Shown here: positions 42,713 to 51,313 of the stretch, in pieces
Numbering within the stretch: the first letter of the stretch is position 1
Layout of the letters: each line of letters opens with the position of its first letter
Assembly: GCF_001426525.1 (NCBI RefSeq)
Contig: NZ_LMEW01000034.1
Coordinates: 140,190-204,189 of the forward strand
Source of the DNA: Massilia sp. Root133
Lineage (GTDB): Bacteria; Pseudomonadota; Gammaproteobacteria; Burkholderiales; Burkholderiaceae_D
Reading direction: 5' to 3'
Length of the DNA: 64,000 nucleotides
Notes under the pieces: model-generated
What the model saw: only the letters and a program-made list of their open reading frames with translations
What the model was told of the DNA's origin: nothing
Database searches by the model: none
Program-made: the position numbers and the translations under genes

Positions 42713-43131
42713 GGATTGCCCACCACGAGCCGGCTGCCGTGCACCTCGACGATGCGGAATTCGCCCGCATGCGGCGCGACACCCTGCCCGAGCTCCACGT
42801 CCCACAGCGCGCCGCGGTACATGACGCGCGCGCGGCCGTTGTCCCAGGCGGGCACGGTCACGCGCTGGCCGATGTCCAGGTTGACGTTGCGGTCGCGCTG
42901 GGCATCCGCCCGCGCCGGATGGCCGAAGCGCGAGCGGTGCAGCAGCCCCGTCGCGAGCACGCCGACCACGGCGGCGGCGATCGCCTGCCCGGGACCGCCG
43001 GCGCCGGCGAGCGCGACGACGCCGCCGACCGCGAGACCGATGGCGATCATCAGCAGGTAAAACGTCCCGGTGAACAGCTCCAGGATCACGAGCACGCCGG
43101 CCGCTACCAGCCAGCCCATCCAGTCAGCCAT
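42709..43131 (-). CDS. nfeD: NfeD-family protein
   Basis: A 140-residue short-type NfeD: three membrane helices (WMGWLVAAGVLVILELFTGTFYLLMIAIGLAVGGVVALAG...) then an OB-fold domain with IGQRVTVPAWDNGRARVMYRGALWDVEL and a closing VEVHGSRLVVGN. GGAGGG stands before the ATG at 43131. Works with stomatin-type proteins, here the qmcA-like gene downstream. Confidence 0.92.
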   Translation of the reverse strand: MADWMGWLVAAGVLVILELFTGTFYLLMIAIGLAVGGVVALAGAGGPGQAIAAAVVGVLATGLLHRSRFGHPARADAQRDRNVNLDIGQRVTVPAWDNGRARVMYRGALWDVELGQGVAPHAGEFRIVEVHGSRLVVGNP

Positions 43132-43273
43132 GGTTCCCTCCGTGGTCGGATCGACAGATAAAAAACCCCCGCCGCCCGCTACGGGTGACGAGGGTCGCGT
43201 GATTGATATCGGGTTCAATGATCGTGTCGGTGATCAAATCGTTATCGCCAGTCTAGCGCGTCTGTGCGCGGAG

Positions 43274-43636
43274 TCAACGGTCCTGCTTCGGCTTGACGAG
43301 TCCGGCGTCGGCCGGCGCGGCGCAGGCGCGGGTGCAGCGCAGGTAGGCGTCGTCGCAATTGCCCGCCTTGCCGATCCGGCGCGATTGCGTGCCCGCATTG
43401 CCGAGCGCCCGCGCCGCTTCCGAAGGCACCTGCTCCTGTGCCGCGCGCGCCATCGGGTTTTTCTCGGGCAGGTCGAGCAGCGAGCCGCCGTCTTCCCGGG
43501 CCAGCTCCTCCGCATTCGCCCGGCATTCGCGCTTCTCGGCGCTGCACATCGACTTGCACAGGCTGGCATCGGCGGCATGACCCGCCCCTGCCCACAGTGC
43601 TCCCATCATGATTGTCAACCAGGCCAGGCGCTTCAT
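43274..43636 (-). CDS. Secreted Cys-containing protein, unknown
   Basis: A 120-residue protein with signal peptide ending AGHAA-D and six cysteines (two in the N-terminal CKSMCSAEKREC and others in NCDDAYLRCTRAC), suggesting disulfides in the periplasm. No family recognised. Confidence 0.7.
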   Translation of the reverse strand: MKRLAWLTIMMGALWAGAGHAADASLCKSMCSAEKRECRANAEELAREDGGSLLDLPEKNPMARAAQEQVPSEAARALGNAGTQSRRIGKAGNCDDAYLRCTRACAAPADAGLVKPKQDR

Positions 43637-43826
43637 TCACATCCTCGACAAAACTATTTGCCAAAGTGTAACGTTTTTCCGTAACAAGTCAACAACTTGT
43701 TGCTTCAGGCTCAACATCGTGCCCGCGTTGATGCATATCGCGTCGTGACCCGCTTGCCGCGGAAAATCAATTGCCATGCGGAAATCAACGCCAATAATGC
43801 GATGCATCGCCTTCTGGAGATCCGCC

Positions 43827-44780
43827 ATGTTCCGACGCCTGCTCGCCGCCTTCCGCACCCGCACGACCGCCGCCGCCCCGGCGCCCGCCATCGACGATGT
43901 CATCACGGCCTGTGACGAACACGGCCGCCAGGTGGTCATGTCGCGCGAGGAATGGCGCGACAAGGTGCTGCATCCGCAACTCAAGCAGCATTGGGACACG
44001 GCGGACGCGTTGTACGACACCATCCTTACCGCGCTGTCCGACGGCTTCGCGCCCGAGTTGCTGACGGCGGCCGCGCGCCTCGTCGAGATCGACGGCCTGC
44101 CGGAACGCAGCCATGTCGCGCACGGTATCGTGCTGCTGGAAAGCGGCAGGCACGACGAGGCCGAGGCCGTGCTGCAGGCCGGCATCCGGACCTGCGGCGA
44201 GACGGCCGCGCTGCTCACCAACCTGGCCAAGGTGAAGCACGACCGGGAAGACTCGGCCGGCGCGTCCGACCTGTTGCGGCGTGCCATCCGGCTCGACCCG
44301 AACTTCGAGCACGGGTTGAACGGCTGGCTGGCCGTCGAGCGCGCGCGCGCGGGCGAAGCGGGCTTCCTGCAGGCGCTGCAGGAGGCGTGCGCCCTCCCCC
44401 GCAGCTGGCGCGCGCGGCTCCTGCTGGCCCGGCACCATCTCGCCGCCGGCGACCTCCCGGCGGCGCGCGAGCAGTACACGGCCGTGCTGGCCGAGGAGGA
44501 CGTGGACGGCAGCGCCCTGATGACGATGGCGGCCGACCTGGGGCAGTATGGCCACACGGGCCTGATCGTCACGCTCGTCGGCCCCGTCTACGACCCCACC
44601 CGGCACGGTCCGCAGGCCGCTTTCCACCTGCTGCGCGCCTGCCTGGAAACGGAGCGCGTGGCCGAAGGCGAGGCGCTGCTGGGGCGCCTGCGCGCCGTTT
44701 CGCCGCCGCCTCTTGCACGCCACCTGGATGAGTTTGAACGCGCGTTCCACCAATTGCACGGATCGGAAGCCCACGCATGA
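43827..44780 (+). CDS. Tetratricopeptide-repeat protein
   Basis: A 317-residue protein from ATG 43827, preceded by GGAG; an upstream ATG at 43776 adds 17 residues without better support. After a short N-terminal helix it contains several TPR-like helix pairs (VAHGIVLLESGRHDEAEAVLQAG, LLTNLAKVKHDREDSAGASDLLRRAIRLDPN, RLLLARHHLAAGDLPAAREQY). Probably a scaffold for protein contacts; no enzyme motif. A strong terminator follows directly. Confidence 0.8.
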   Translation: MFRRLLAAFRTRTTAAAPAPAIDDVITACDEHGRQVVMSREEWRDKVLHPQLKQHWDTADALYDTILTALSDGFAPELLTAAARLVEIDGLPERSHVAHGIVLLESGRHDEAEAVLQAGIRTCGETAALLTNLAKVKHDREDSAGASDLLRRAIRLDPNFEHGLNGWLAVERARAGEAGFLQALQEACALPRSWRARLLLARHHLAAGDLPAAREQYTAVLAEEDVDGSALMTMAADLGQYGHTGLIVTLVGPVYDPTRHGPQAAFHLLRACLETERVAEGEALLGRLRAVSPPPLARHLDEFERAFHQLHGSEAHA

Positions 44781-44824
44781 AAAAAGCCGCTGCAAGGTGA
44801 CCAGCACCTCGCAGCGGCTTTTCA
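44781..44824. terminator. Bidirectional terminator between the TPR gene and ppsA
   Basis: Long near-perfect stem GCCGCTGC-AGGTG / CACCT-GCAGCGGC flanked by an A run on the left and a T run on the right, serving the two converging genes. Confidence 0.9.
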
Positions 44825-44841
44825 TAGGCAGCCGGCGACGC

Positions 44842-47295
44842 TTACTTCATCGACGCCAGCTTCTGCCACGTATCGATCACCGAGTCCGGATTCAGCGACA
44901 TCGACTCGATCCCCTGCTCCATCAGCCACACGGCGAAGTCCAGGTTGTCCGACGGGCCCTGGCCGCAGATGCCCACGTACTTGCCCTTCGCGCGGCAGGC
45001 CTTGATCGCCAGGGTCAGCATGGCTTTCACGGCCGGGTCGCGCTCGTCGAAGTCCTTGGCCAGCAGTTCCATGCCGGAGTCGCGGTCCAGGCCCAGCGTG
45101 AGCTGCGTGAGGTCGTTCGAACCGATCGAGAAGCCGTCGAAGTACTCCAGGAACTGCTCGGCCAGGATGGCGTTCGACGGCACTTCGCACATCATGATGA
45201 CGCGCAGGCCGTTCTCGCCGCGCTTCAGGCCGTACTTCGCCAGCAGCGCGATGACCTTTTCGGCCTGGCCCAGCGTGCGCACGAACGGGATCATGATCTC
45301 GACGTTGGTGAGGCCCATCTCGTCGCGCACGCGCTTCATGGCCATGCATTCCATCTCGAACGACTCGGCGAAGTCCTCGGCCAGGTAGCGCGCGGCGCCG
45401 CGGAAGCCCAGCATCGGATTTTCCTCGTCCGGCTCGTAGCGCGAACCGCCGATCAGCTTCTTGTACTCGTTCGACTTGAAGTCGGACAGGCGCACGATGA
45501 CGGGCTTCGGCCAGAACGCGGCGGCGATCGTCGCGACGCCTTCGGCCAGCTTGTCGACGTAGAACGCGCGCGGCGACGCGTGGCCGCGGGCGACCGACTC
45601 GACGGCCTTTTTCAGGTCGTTGTCGATGTTCGGGTACTCGAGGATCGCCTTCGGGTGCACGCCGATGTTGTTGTTGATGATGAACTCCAGGCGGGCCAGG
45701 CCCACGCCGCTGTTCGGGATCGACTGGAAGTCGAACGCGAGCTGCGGGTTACCGACGTTCATCATGATCTTGGTCGGGATGGCCGGCAGGTCGCCGCGCG
45801 CCGATTCCGTCACTTCCGTTTCCAGCAGGCCGTCGTAGATCCGGCCCTCGTCGCCTTCGGCGCAGGACACGGTCACGAACGTGCCGTCCTTCAGCGTTTC
45901 CGTCGCGTCGCCGCAGCCGACGACGGCCGGCACGCCCAGTTCACGGGCGATGATCGCCGCGTGGCACGTGCGGCCGCCACGGTTCGTCACGATGGCGGAG
46001 GCGCGCTTCATCACGGGCTCCCAGTTCGGGTCCGTCATGTCGGCGACCAGCACGTCCCCCGGCTGCACTCTTTCCATCTCGGACGGGTCGTTGATGACGC
46101 GCACCGGACCGGCGCCGATCTTCTGGCCGATGGCGCGGCCCGAGGTCAGCACGGTGCCCGTGCCCTTCAGCTTGAAGCGCTGCTGGGAATCCGTCGCCTT
46201 CTGCTGCGACTTCACGGTTTCCGGCCTGGCCTGCAGGATGTACAGCTTGCCGTCGCGGCCATCCTTGCCCCACTCGATGTCCATCGGGCGCTGGTAGTGC
46301 TTCTCGATGATGACGGCATATTTCGCCAGCTCGACGACTTCCTCGTCGGTCAGCGAATAGCGGTTGCGCTGCTCGATGGGCACGTCGACGGTCTGCACGG
46401 AGCGGCCGGCCTTGGCTTCCTTCGTGAACTCCATCTTGATCAGCTTGGAACCGATGTTCTTGCGGATGACGGGCTTCTTGCCCTGTTCCAGCATCGGCTT
46501 GTGCACGTAGAACTCGTCCGGGTTGACGGCGCCCTGCACGACGGTCTCGCCCAGGCCGTAGCTCGACGTGACGAACACGACGTCCTTGAAGCCGGATTCC
46601 GTGTCGATCGTGAACATGACGCCGGCGGCGCCCGTGTCGGAACGGACCATGCGCTGCACGCCGGCCGACAGCGCGACTTCGGCGTGGGTGAAGCCTTTAT
46701 GGACGCGGTACGAGATCGCGCGATCGTTGTACAGCGACGCGAACACGTGCTTCATCGCTTCCAGCACGTTGTCGATGCCGACGACGTTCAGGAACGTCTC
46801 CTGCTGGCCCGCGAACGAGGCGTCCGGCAGGTCTTCCGCGGTGGCGGACGAGCGCACGGCGAACGACACTTCCGTGTCCGAATCGGCCACGAGGCGGTCG
46901 TAGAAGGCTTCGATTTCGGCCTGCAGGCGCGGCTGGAACGGGGTGTCGATGATCCACTGGCGGATCTCTGCACCCGCGGTGGCCAGTGAACGTACGTCGT
47001 CGATGTCCAGGCCTTCCAGGCGCCGGGCAATGCGGTCACCGAGAGAGGGACCGCCGTCGACCGAGTGGTTCAGGAAGTCGCGGAAGGCCTGGGCCGTGGT
47101 GGCGAAGCCGCCCGGCACGCGCACGCCGGCCTCGGCCAGCTGGCTGATCATCTCGCCGAGCGACGCGTTCTTGCCGCCGACCGACTCGACGTCGGTCATG
47201 CGCAGGGTCTCGAACGAGGCGACGTAGACCGCTTCGCTCGCGCCGGCCGCTGTGGGATCGGGCGCCTTCAATACTGCATTCGACAGGTTAGTCAT
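44842..47295 (-). CDS. ppsA: Phosphoenolpyruvate synthase
   Basis: Makes PEP from pyruvate and ATP (gluconeogenesis). At 817 residues it is slightly longer than the E. coli enzyme. Order: pyruvate/ATP-grasp domain with VGGKNASLGEM near 40, phosphohistidine swivelling domain with the active-site His in GRTCHAAIIARELG, and the C-terminal PEP-binding TIM barrel with SNDLTQLTLG and GICGQGPSDN. Its regulator ppsR is divergently encoded, the standard pairing. Ends IDTWQKLASMK. Confidence 0.97.
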   Translation of the reverse strand: MTNLSNAVLKAPDPTAAGASEAVYVASFETLRMTDVESVGGKNASLGEMISQLAEAGVRVPGGFATTAQAFRDFLNHSVDGGPSLGDRIARRLEGLDIDDVRSLATAGAEIRQWIIDTPFQPRLQAEIEAFYDRLVADSDTEVSFAVRSSATAEDLPDASFAGQQETFLNVVGIDNVLEAMKHVFASLYNDRAISYRVHKGFTHAEVALSAGVQRMVRSDTGAAGVMFTIDTESGFKDVVFVTSSYGLGETVVQGAVNPDEFYVHKPMLEQGKKPVIRKNIGSKLIKMEFTKEAKAGRSVQTVDVPIEQRNRYSLTDEEVVELAKYAVIIEKHYQRPMDIEWGKDGRDGKLYILQARPETVKSQQKATDSQQRFKLKGTGTVLTSGRAIGQKIGAGPVRVINDPSEMERVQPGDVLVADMTDPNWEPVMKRASAIVTNRGGRTCHAAIIARELGVPAVVGCGDATETLKDGTFVTVSCAEGDEGRIYDGLLETEVTESARGDLPAIPTKIMMNVGNPQLAFDFQSIPNSGVGLARLEFIINNNIGVHPKAILEYPNIDNDLKKAVESVARGHASPRAFYVDKLAEGVATIAAAFWPKPVIVRLSDFKSNEYKKLIGGSRYEPDEENPMLGFRGAARYLAEDFAESFEMECMAMKRVRDEMGLTNVEIMIPFVRTLGQAEKVIALLAKYGLKRGENGLRVIMMCEVPSNAILAEQFLEYFDGFSIGSNDLTQLTLGLDRDSGMELLAKDFDERDPAVKAMLTLAIKACRAKGKYVGICGQGPSDNLDFAVWLMEQGIESMSLNPDSVIDTWQKLASMK

Positions 47296-47569
47296 GGTAA
47301 AACACCTTTTTGATGATGGAAATCTGTACGGCGGATGCGCCGACGGCCGGATGACGGACGAGCCTGGCTAGGCAGCGGCGGCGCGCCGAGCAATCGTTGC
47401 TCAAGGCGGGCTTCGCGCGGCAGGCTGGTCGAGTTTCCGGGGGATTTCTTGTTATTCTTGGCGTCGTAAAGCACAATCCAACAACCCGTTCCCGAGCATT
47501 TTACCGCGCGCGCCCGGGTTTCACAGCCCAACCAGCTGCAACTTTGTCATTATCTGTCTAAAAAACATC
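47296..47569. promoter_or_regulatory. Divergent promoter region of ppsA and ppsR
   Basis: 274 bases between genes transcribed apart; must hold both promoters. Moderately AT-rich near 47445-47570; no clear -35/-10 pair chosen. Confidence 0.4.
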
Positions 47570-48418
47570 ATGTCTTTCGCTAACACCCCAGGCAGTCCGG
47601 GCGCCGCGCGCACCGTTTTCTTCGTTTCCGACGGCACGGGCATCACGGCGGAAACCTTCGGCCACGCGGTGCTGAGCCAGTTCGAGATGCGCTTCCGGCA
47701 GATCCGCCTGCCCTTCATCGACACGATCGACAAAGCCTACGCGGCCGCCCGCCGCATCAACGACGCGGCGATCGCCGACAACCAGCGCCCGATCGTGTTT
47801 TCCACGCTCGTGAAACACGACCTGTCGGCCGTGATCCGCGCGGCCCAGGGCATGCACATGGACCTGTTCCAGACGTTCGTCGCCCCGCTCGAGCAGGAAT
47901 TGCGGGTGAAGTCGACGCACACGATCGGCCGCATCCACAACGTCGTCGACACGGAGGAGTACAAAAACCGCATCGAGGCCATCAACTTCTCGCTGGCGCA
48001 CGACGACGGCCAGTCGCACAAGAACCTGGCGGACGCGGACGTGATCCTCGTGGGCGTGTCGCGCTCGGGCAAGACGCCGACCAGCCTGTACCTGGCGATG
48101 CAGTACGGAATCAAGGCGGCGAACTACCCGCTGATCCCGGACGATTTCGAACGCAACAAGCTGCCGTCGGCGCTGCCGCAGTTCAAGCACAAGATCTTCG
48201 GCCTGACGATCACGCCGGAACGCCTGTCCGAGATCCGCAACGAGCGGCGCGCGGGCAGCAAGTATGCGTCGCTGGAGAATTGCCGCTACGAGGTGAACGA
48301 GGCGGAGCAGCTGATGCGGCGCGAGGGGATCCGGTGGCTGTCGTCGACCACCAAGTCGATCGAAGAGATCGCGACGACCATCCTCCAGGAGATCAAGCCG
48401 GACCGCCGCGAATACTAG
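47570..48418 (+). CDS. ppsR: PEP synthase regulatory protein (kinase/pyrophosphorylase)
   Basis: Bifunctional DUF299 enzyme that inactivates PEP synthase by ADP-dependent phosphorylation and reverses it with phosphate. The 282-residue product has FFVSDGTGITAETFGHAVLSQF near the N-terminus, P-loop GVSRSGKT at 162-169 and the family TPTSLYLAMQYGIKAANYPLIPDD and RYEVNEAEQLMRREGI. Divergent from its target ppsA. Confidence 0.96.
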   Translation: MSFANTPGSPGAARTVFFVSDGTGITAETFGHAVLSQFEMRFRQIRLPFIDTIDKAYAAARRINDAAIADNQRPIVFSTLVKHDLSAVIRAAQGMHMDLFQTFVAPLEQELRVKSTHTIGRIHNVVDTEEYKNRIEAINFSLAHDDGQSHKNLADADVILVGVSRSGKTPTSLYLAMQYGIKAANYPLIPDDFERNKLPSALPQFKHKIFGLTITPERLSEIRNERRAGSKYASLENCRYEVNEAEQLMRREGIRWLSSTTKSIEEIATTILQEIKPDRREY

Positions 48419-48420
48419 TA

Positions 48421-48591
48421 ACGCAGGGGTCAGCGCAGGGGTCAGCGCAGGGGTCAGCGCAGGGGTCAGAGCCCGGTGTTTCTTTTGGGGCTCTGACCCC
48501 GGTTCAAACCCGCGGCGCGTCCGAACACCGGGATCAGAGCCCAACCAGCAACACCGGGCTCTGACCCCTCTTCGGGCTCTGACCCCTCTTC
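48421..48591. repeat. Tandem and inverted GGGGTCAGAGCCC repeat cluster
   Basis: Four tandem 12-base units (gcgcaggggtca type, 48421-48468), then a perfect 13-base inverted repeat GGGGTCAGAGCCC (48462-48474) and GGGCTCTGACCCC (48488-48500), then two adjacent identical 18-base copies of gggctctgacccctcttc (48556-48573 and 48574-48591). The second copy reaches the stop codon of the EAL gene. Palindromic and dispersed-looking, like REP/BIME elements. Confidence 0.9.
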
Positions 48592-49805
48592 TAGAAGAAG
48601 TGGCGCCAGTCTTCCAGCCAGCCGGGAAATTCGTCGGCCGGCATCGGATTGGCGATGTGGTAGCCCTGCGCATACGTGCACCCGAGCCCCTGCAGGAAAT
48701 CCCAGTCCTGCCGCGTCTCCACGCCGACGGCGACGGACATGCGATCGAGGCTGTGCGCCAGCCCGAGGCACGATTTCAGCACGGTGCCCAGCTGGCGCTT
48801 CTTCGACGCGCCGTCCACGAACGAACGGTCGATCTTGAGTTCCGAGAACGGGATGCGCGCCAGGATCTGCAGGTTCGAGCGCCCCGTGCCGTAGTCGTCG
48901 ACCGCGAGGCCGAAGCCCATCATGCGCAGGCGCACGAGGCGTTCGATGAAGTCGGCGTCGAAGCTGAGGATAGCGGTTTCCGTCATCTCGAACGTCAGAT
49001 AGTCCGGCAGCACGCCGTGGCGCTGCATCGTCGACGTCACCTGGCGGACGAAATGCGGATGCGCCAGCGTCTCCGGCGCCAGGTTCAGGGAAATCGAGAT
49101 CGGGATGCCCTGGTCATGGTAGCGGCGGCACCGTTCCACCGACATTTCCAGCATCGTCCAGTCGAGGAAGTCGACGCGGTTGTTCGCTTCCAGCGCGCCG
49201 ATGAAGGACGACGGCCCGAGCACGCCGTGCTCGGGATGGCGCCAGCGGGCGAACGTCTCCAGGCCTTTCACCTGGCCCGTCGCCAGTTCGATCTTGGGCT
49301 GGAAGAACGGCTCGAACTGGCGCTTCTGCAGGCCCATGCCCACTTCCGCGAACGTGAAGCTGGGGCCGGGCGCTGCCGCCGGCGCGCGCCGCGGCGCCTG
49401 GTAATTGTCCAGCAAGGCCTTGAGTTTCGTGCTCGTGACGGGCTTGGCGGCGGTGCCCAGCAGGTCGACGCCATGCGCCTGCGCGAGGCTCTCGACGGAG
49501 AACAGCACGCTTGCCGGCTGGGCGCCGACGACGATCAGCCGCACTTCGGACTTCAGCGCGGCGATCGCGCGCAGCAGCTCCAGGCCGTCCATGCCGCCCA
49601 GGTCGAGGTCGATGACGGCGACGTCGATCTTCGGGGTAAAACCCGCCTGCAGGGTGCGCAGCGCCATCGGGCCGTCCGGCACGTCGGTGACGCGCGTGGC
49701 GCCCACCTGGCCGAGCGCCTCGATCAGCGCGCGGCGCTGCACCGGGTCCGCTTCCGCGACCAGGAAGTGCAAAGAGTGCAACTGCGTTTGCCCCATGTCC
49801 ATCAT
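48591..49805 (-). CDS. Response-regulator/EAL domain protein, probable c-di-GMP phosphodiesterase
   Basis: A 404-residue protein: receiver domain (about 12-135) with phosphorylatable Asp in VAVIDLDLGGMDGLELL, followed by an EAL domain (about 150-400). The signature is ETF instead of EAL (VKGLETFARWRHPEHG), but the metal/catalytic set SLNLAP, FEMTETAI, VDDYGTGRSN, KIDRSFVDG and GVET is mostly in place. It may degrade c-di-GMP or only bind it. Sequence of the receiver domain lacks several usual acidic residues near its start (AEADPVQR). Confidence 0.85.
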   Translation of the reverse strand: MMDMGQTQLHSLHFLVAEADPVQRRALIEALGQVGATRVTDVPDGPMALRTLQAGFTPKIDVAVIDLDLGGMDGLELLRAIAALKSEVRLIVVGAQPASVLFSVESLAQAHGVDLLGTAAKPVTSTKLKALLDNYQAPRRAPAAAPGPSFTFAEVGMGLQKRQFEPFFQPKIELATGQVKGLETFARWRHPEHGVLGPSSFIGALEANNRVDFLDWTMLEMSVERCRRYHDQGIPISISLNLAPETLAHPHFVRQVTSTMQRHGVLPDYLTFEMTETAILSFDADFIERLVRLRMMGFGLAVDDYGTGRSNLQILARIPFSELKIDRSFVDGASKKRQLGTVLKSCLGLAHSLDRMSVAVGVETRQDWDFLQGLGCTYAQGYHIANPMPADEFPGWLEDWRHFF

Positions 49806-49853
49806 GACTCCGTCTTGACCTGCACGAAGCGTAACCGAACGGGCTTGTCGCGT

Positions 49854-50645
49854 CTATGCCCGCTGGAGTTTCGTCGTTTGCTGGCGCAGCTGCTCGAAGA
49901 AACACACGGCCGCGCACGCGGCGACGTTCAGCGATTCCACGGCGCCCGCATGCGGGATGACGACGCGGTGCGTGGCCAGGTTCAGCAGCGCATCCGACAC
50001 GCCCTGCCCTTCATGGCCCAGCAGCCAGGCGGCGGGGCGGGACAGGTCGACGTCGTAGATCCGCTCGCTGGCATAGCCGCTCGTCGCCAGCACCGGCACC
50101 CCTGCCTTCCGGATCAGGTCCGCCAGGTCGACGTTCTCGAAGATCTCCAGCACGAAATGGGCGCCCATCGCGGCGCGCAGCACCTTCGGCGACCAGCACG
50201 ACGCGGTGCCGGGGCTGCAATACACCTGCCTGATGCCCGCCGCGCCGGCACTCCTGAGGATGGAGCCGGCATTGCCCGGGTCCTGCACGCCGTCCAGCAG
50301 CACGGCCGATTGCACCAGGGCGTCCGGACGAACCGGCCGCGGCGTCTCGACGAGGAACAGCAGATGGATGCCGTGTTCGACCTGCGACAGCGCGCCGAAC
50401 AGCGCGTCCGGCAGCGACGTGGCCGGCGCCGTCACGCGGTCGACGATGGCGGCCACTTCGGGATTCGCCAGCGCGCCTTCGGACACGATGCAGTGCACGG
50501 GCTGCCCGACGAGGTCGAGGTAGGCCTGGCACAGGTGCACGCCGTCCAGCAGCGAACGGCCGGCCTTGCGCAGGGCCTGGCTGCTGCCCGCGAGGTGTTT
50601 CAGCTCTTTATAAAACGGGTTGTCGCGGGAGGTCACGCTCTTCAT
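49854..50645 (-). CDS. TrmH/SpoU-family RNA 2'-O-methyltransferase
   Basis: A 263-residue SAM-dependent methyltransferase of the SPOUT class. N-terminal substrate-binding helices (SRDNPFYKELKHLAGS) then LDGVQDPGNAGSILRSAGAAG (motif 1), WLLGHEGQGVSD (motif 2) and VVIPHAGAVESLNVAACAAVCFFE (motif 3, trefoil knot). The target is rRNA or tRNA; not determined. It overlaps rnhB by ATGA and its ATG follows GGAG; the ATG at 50657 is an alternative. Confidence 0.92.
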   Translation of the reverse strand: MKSVTSRDNPFYKELKHLAGSSQALRKAGRSLLDGVHLCQAYLDLVGQPVHCIVSEGALANPEVAAIVDRVTAPATSLPDALFGALSQVEHGIHLLFLVETPRPVRPDALVQSAVLLDGVQDPGNAGSILRSAGAAGIRQVYCSPGTASCWSPKVLRAAMGAHFVLEIFENVDLADLIRKAGVPVLATSGYASERIYDVDLSRPAAWLLGHEGQGVSDALLNLATHRVVIPHAGAVESLNVAACAAVCFFEQLRQQTTKLQRA

Positions 50646-51313
50646 GTTGCTCTCCATGCGGAGAGCTCCCCGAACAGGTCGGGTTCGAGCAACGCACGCA
50701 CGGGCGTGAAGGTGCGCCGGTGCACCGGGCTCGGACCGTGCTCGCGCAGGCGCGCGAGGTGCAGCGCCGTCGAGTAGCCCTTGTGCTGGTCGAACGCATA
50801 CTGCGGATACGTGTCATGCAGCGCGACGAGCGCCGCATCGCGCGCCGTCTTCGCGAGGATCGACGCGGCGGAAATCGCATGCACCTTGTCGTCGCCCTCC
50901 ACCACCGCGTGCGCGCGGATGTGCGGCGCGAATTGCGGGCAGCGGTTGCCGTCGATGAGGGCGATGGTCGGCACGGTCGCCAGCTGTTCGACGGCGCGGC
51001 GCATCGCCAGCATCGTCGCCTGCAGGATGTTCAGCGTGTCGATTTCCGCGTGCGAGCACTCGGCGATGGCCCACGCCAGCGCGTGCTCCCTGATCAGCGG
51101 CGCCAGCTCGTCGCGCCGTGCTTCCGTCAGTTTTTTCGAGTCGCGCAAGCCTTCGATCGGACGGGCCGGATCGAGGATCACGGCGGCCGCGAACACGGGG
51201 CCGGCCAGCGGGCCGCGTCCGGCCTCGTCCACGCCGCAGACGATGTCGTCCAGCGTGAACGGCCGGTTCTTCTTCGCCAGGCCTGGGTAGAAATCGAAGG
51301 TCTTCTTTCTCAT
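50642..51313 (-). CDS. rnhB: Ribonuclease HII
   Basis: Removes ribonucleotides from DNA and RNA-DNA hybrids. The 223-residue product starts at ATG 51313 (overlap ATGA with lpxB). Catalytic acidic residues are in CGVDEAGRGPLAGPV (Asp29, Glu30), IDGNRCP and the KVHAISAASILAKTARD region. Ends SAWRAT. Confidence 0.95.
   Translation of the reverse strand: MRKKTFDFYPGLAKKNRPFTLDDIVCGVDEAGRGPLAGPVFAAAVILDPARPIEGLRDSKKLTEARRDELAPLIREHALAWAIAECSHAEIDTLNILQATMLAMRRAVEQLATVPTIALIDGNRCPQFAPHIRAHAVVEGDDKVHAISAASILAKTARDAALVALHDTYPQYAFDQHKGYSTALHLARLREHGPSPVHRRTFTPVRALLEPDLFGELSAWRAT

Noticed and set aside
48421..48591. CRISPR array
   Set aside because: Repeats are too short, have no unique spacers and contain palindromes; no cas genes nearby.
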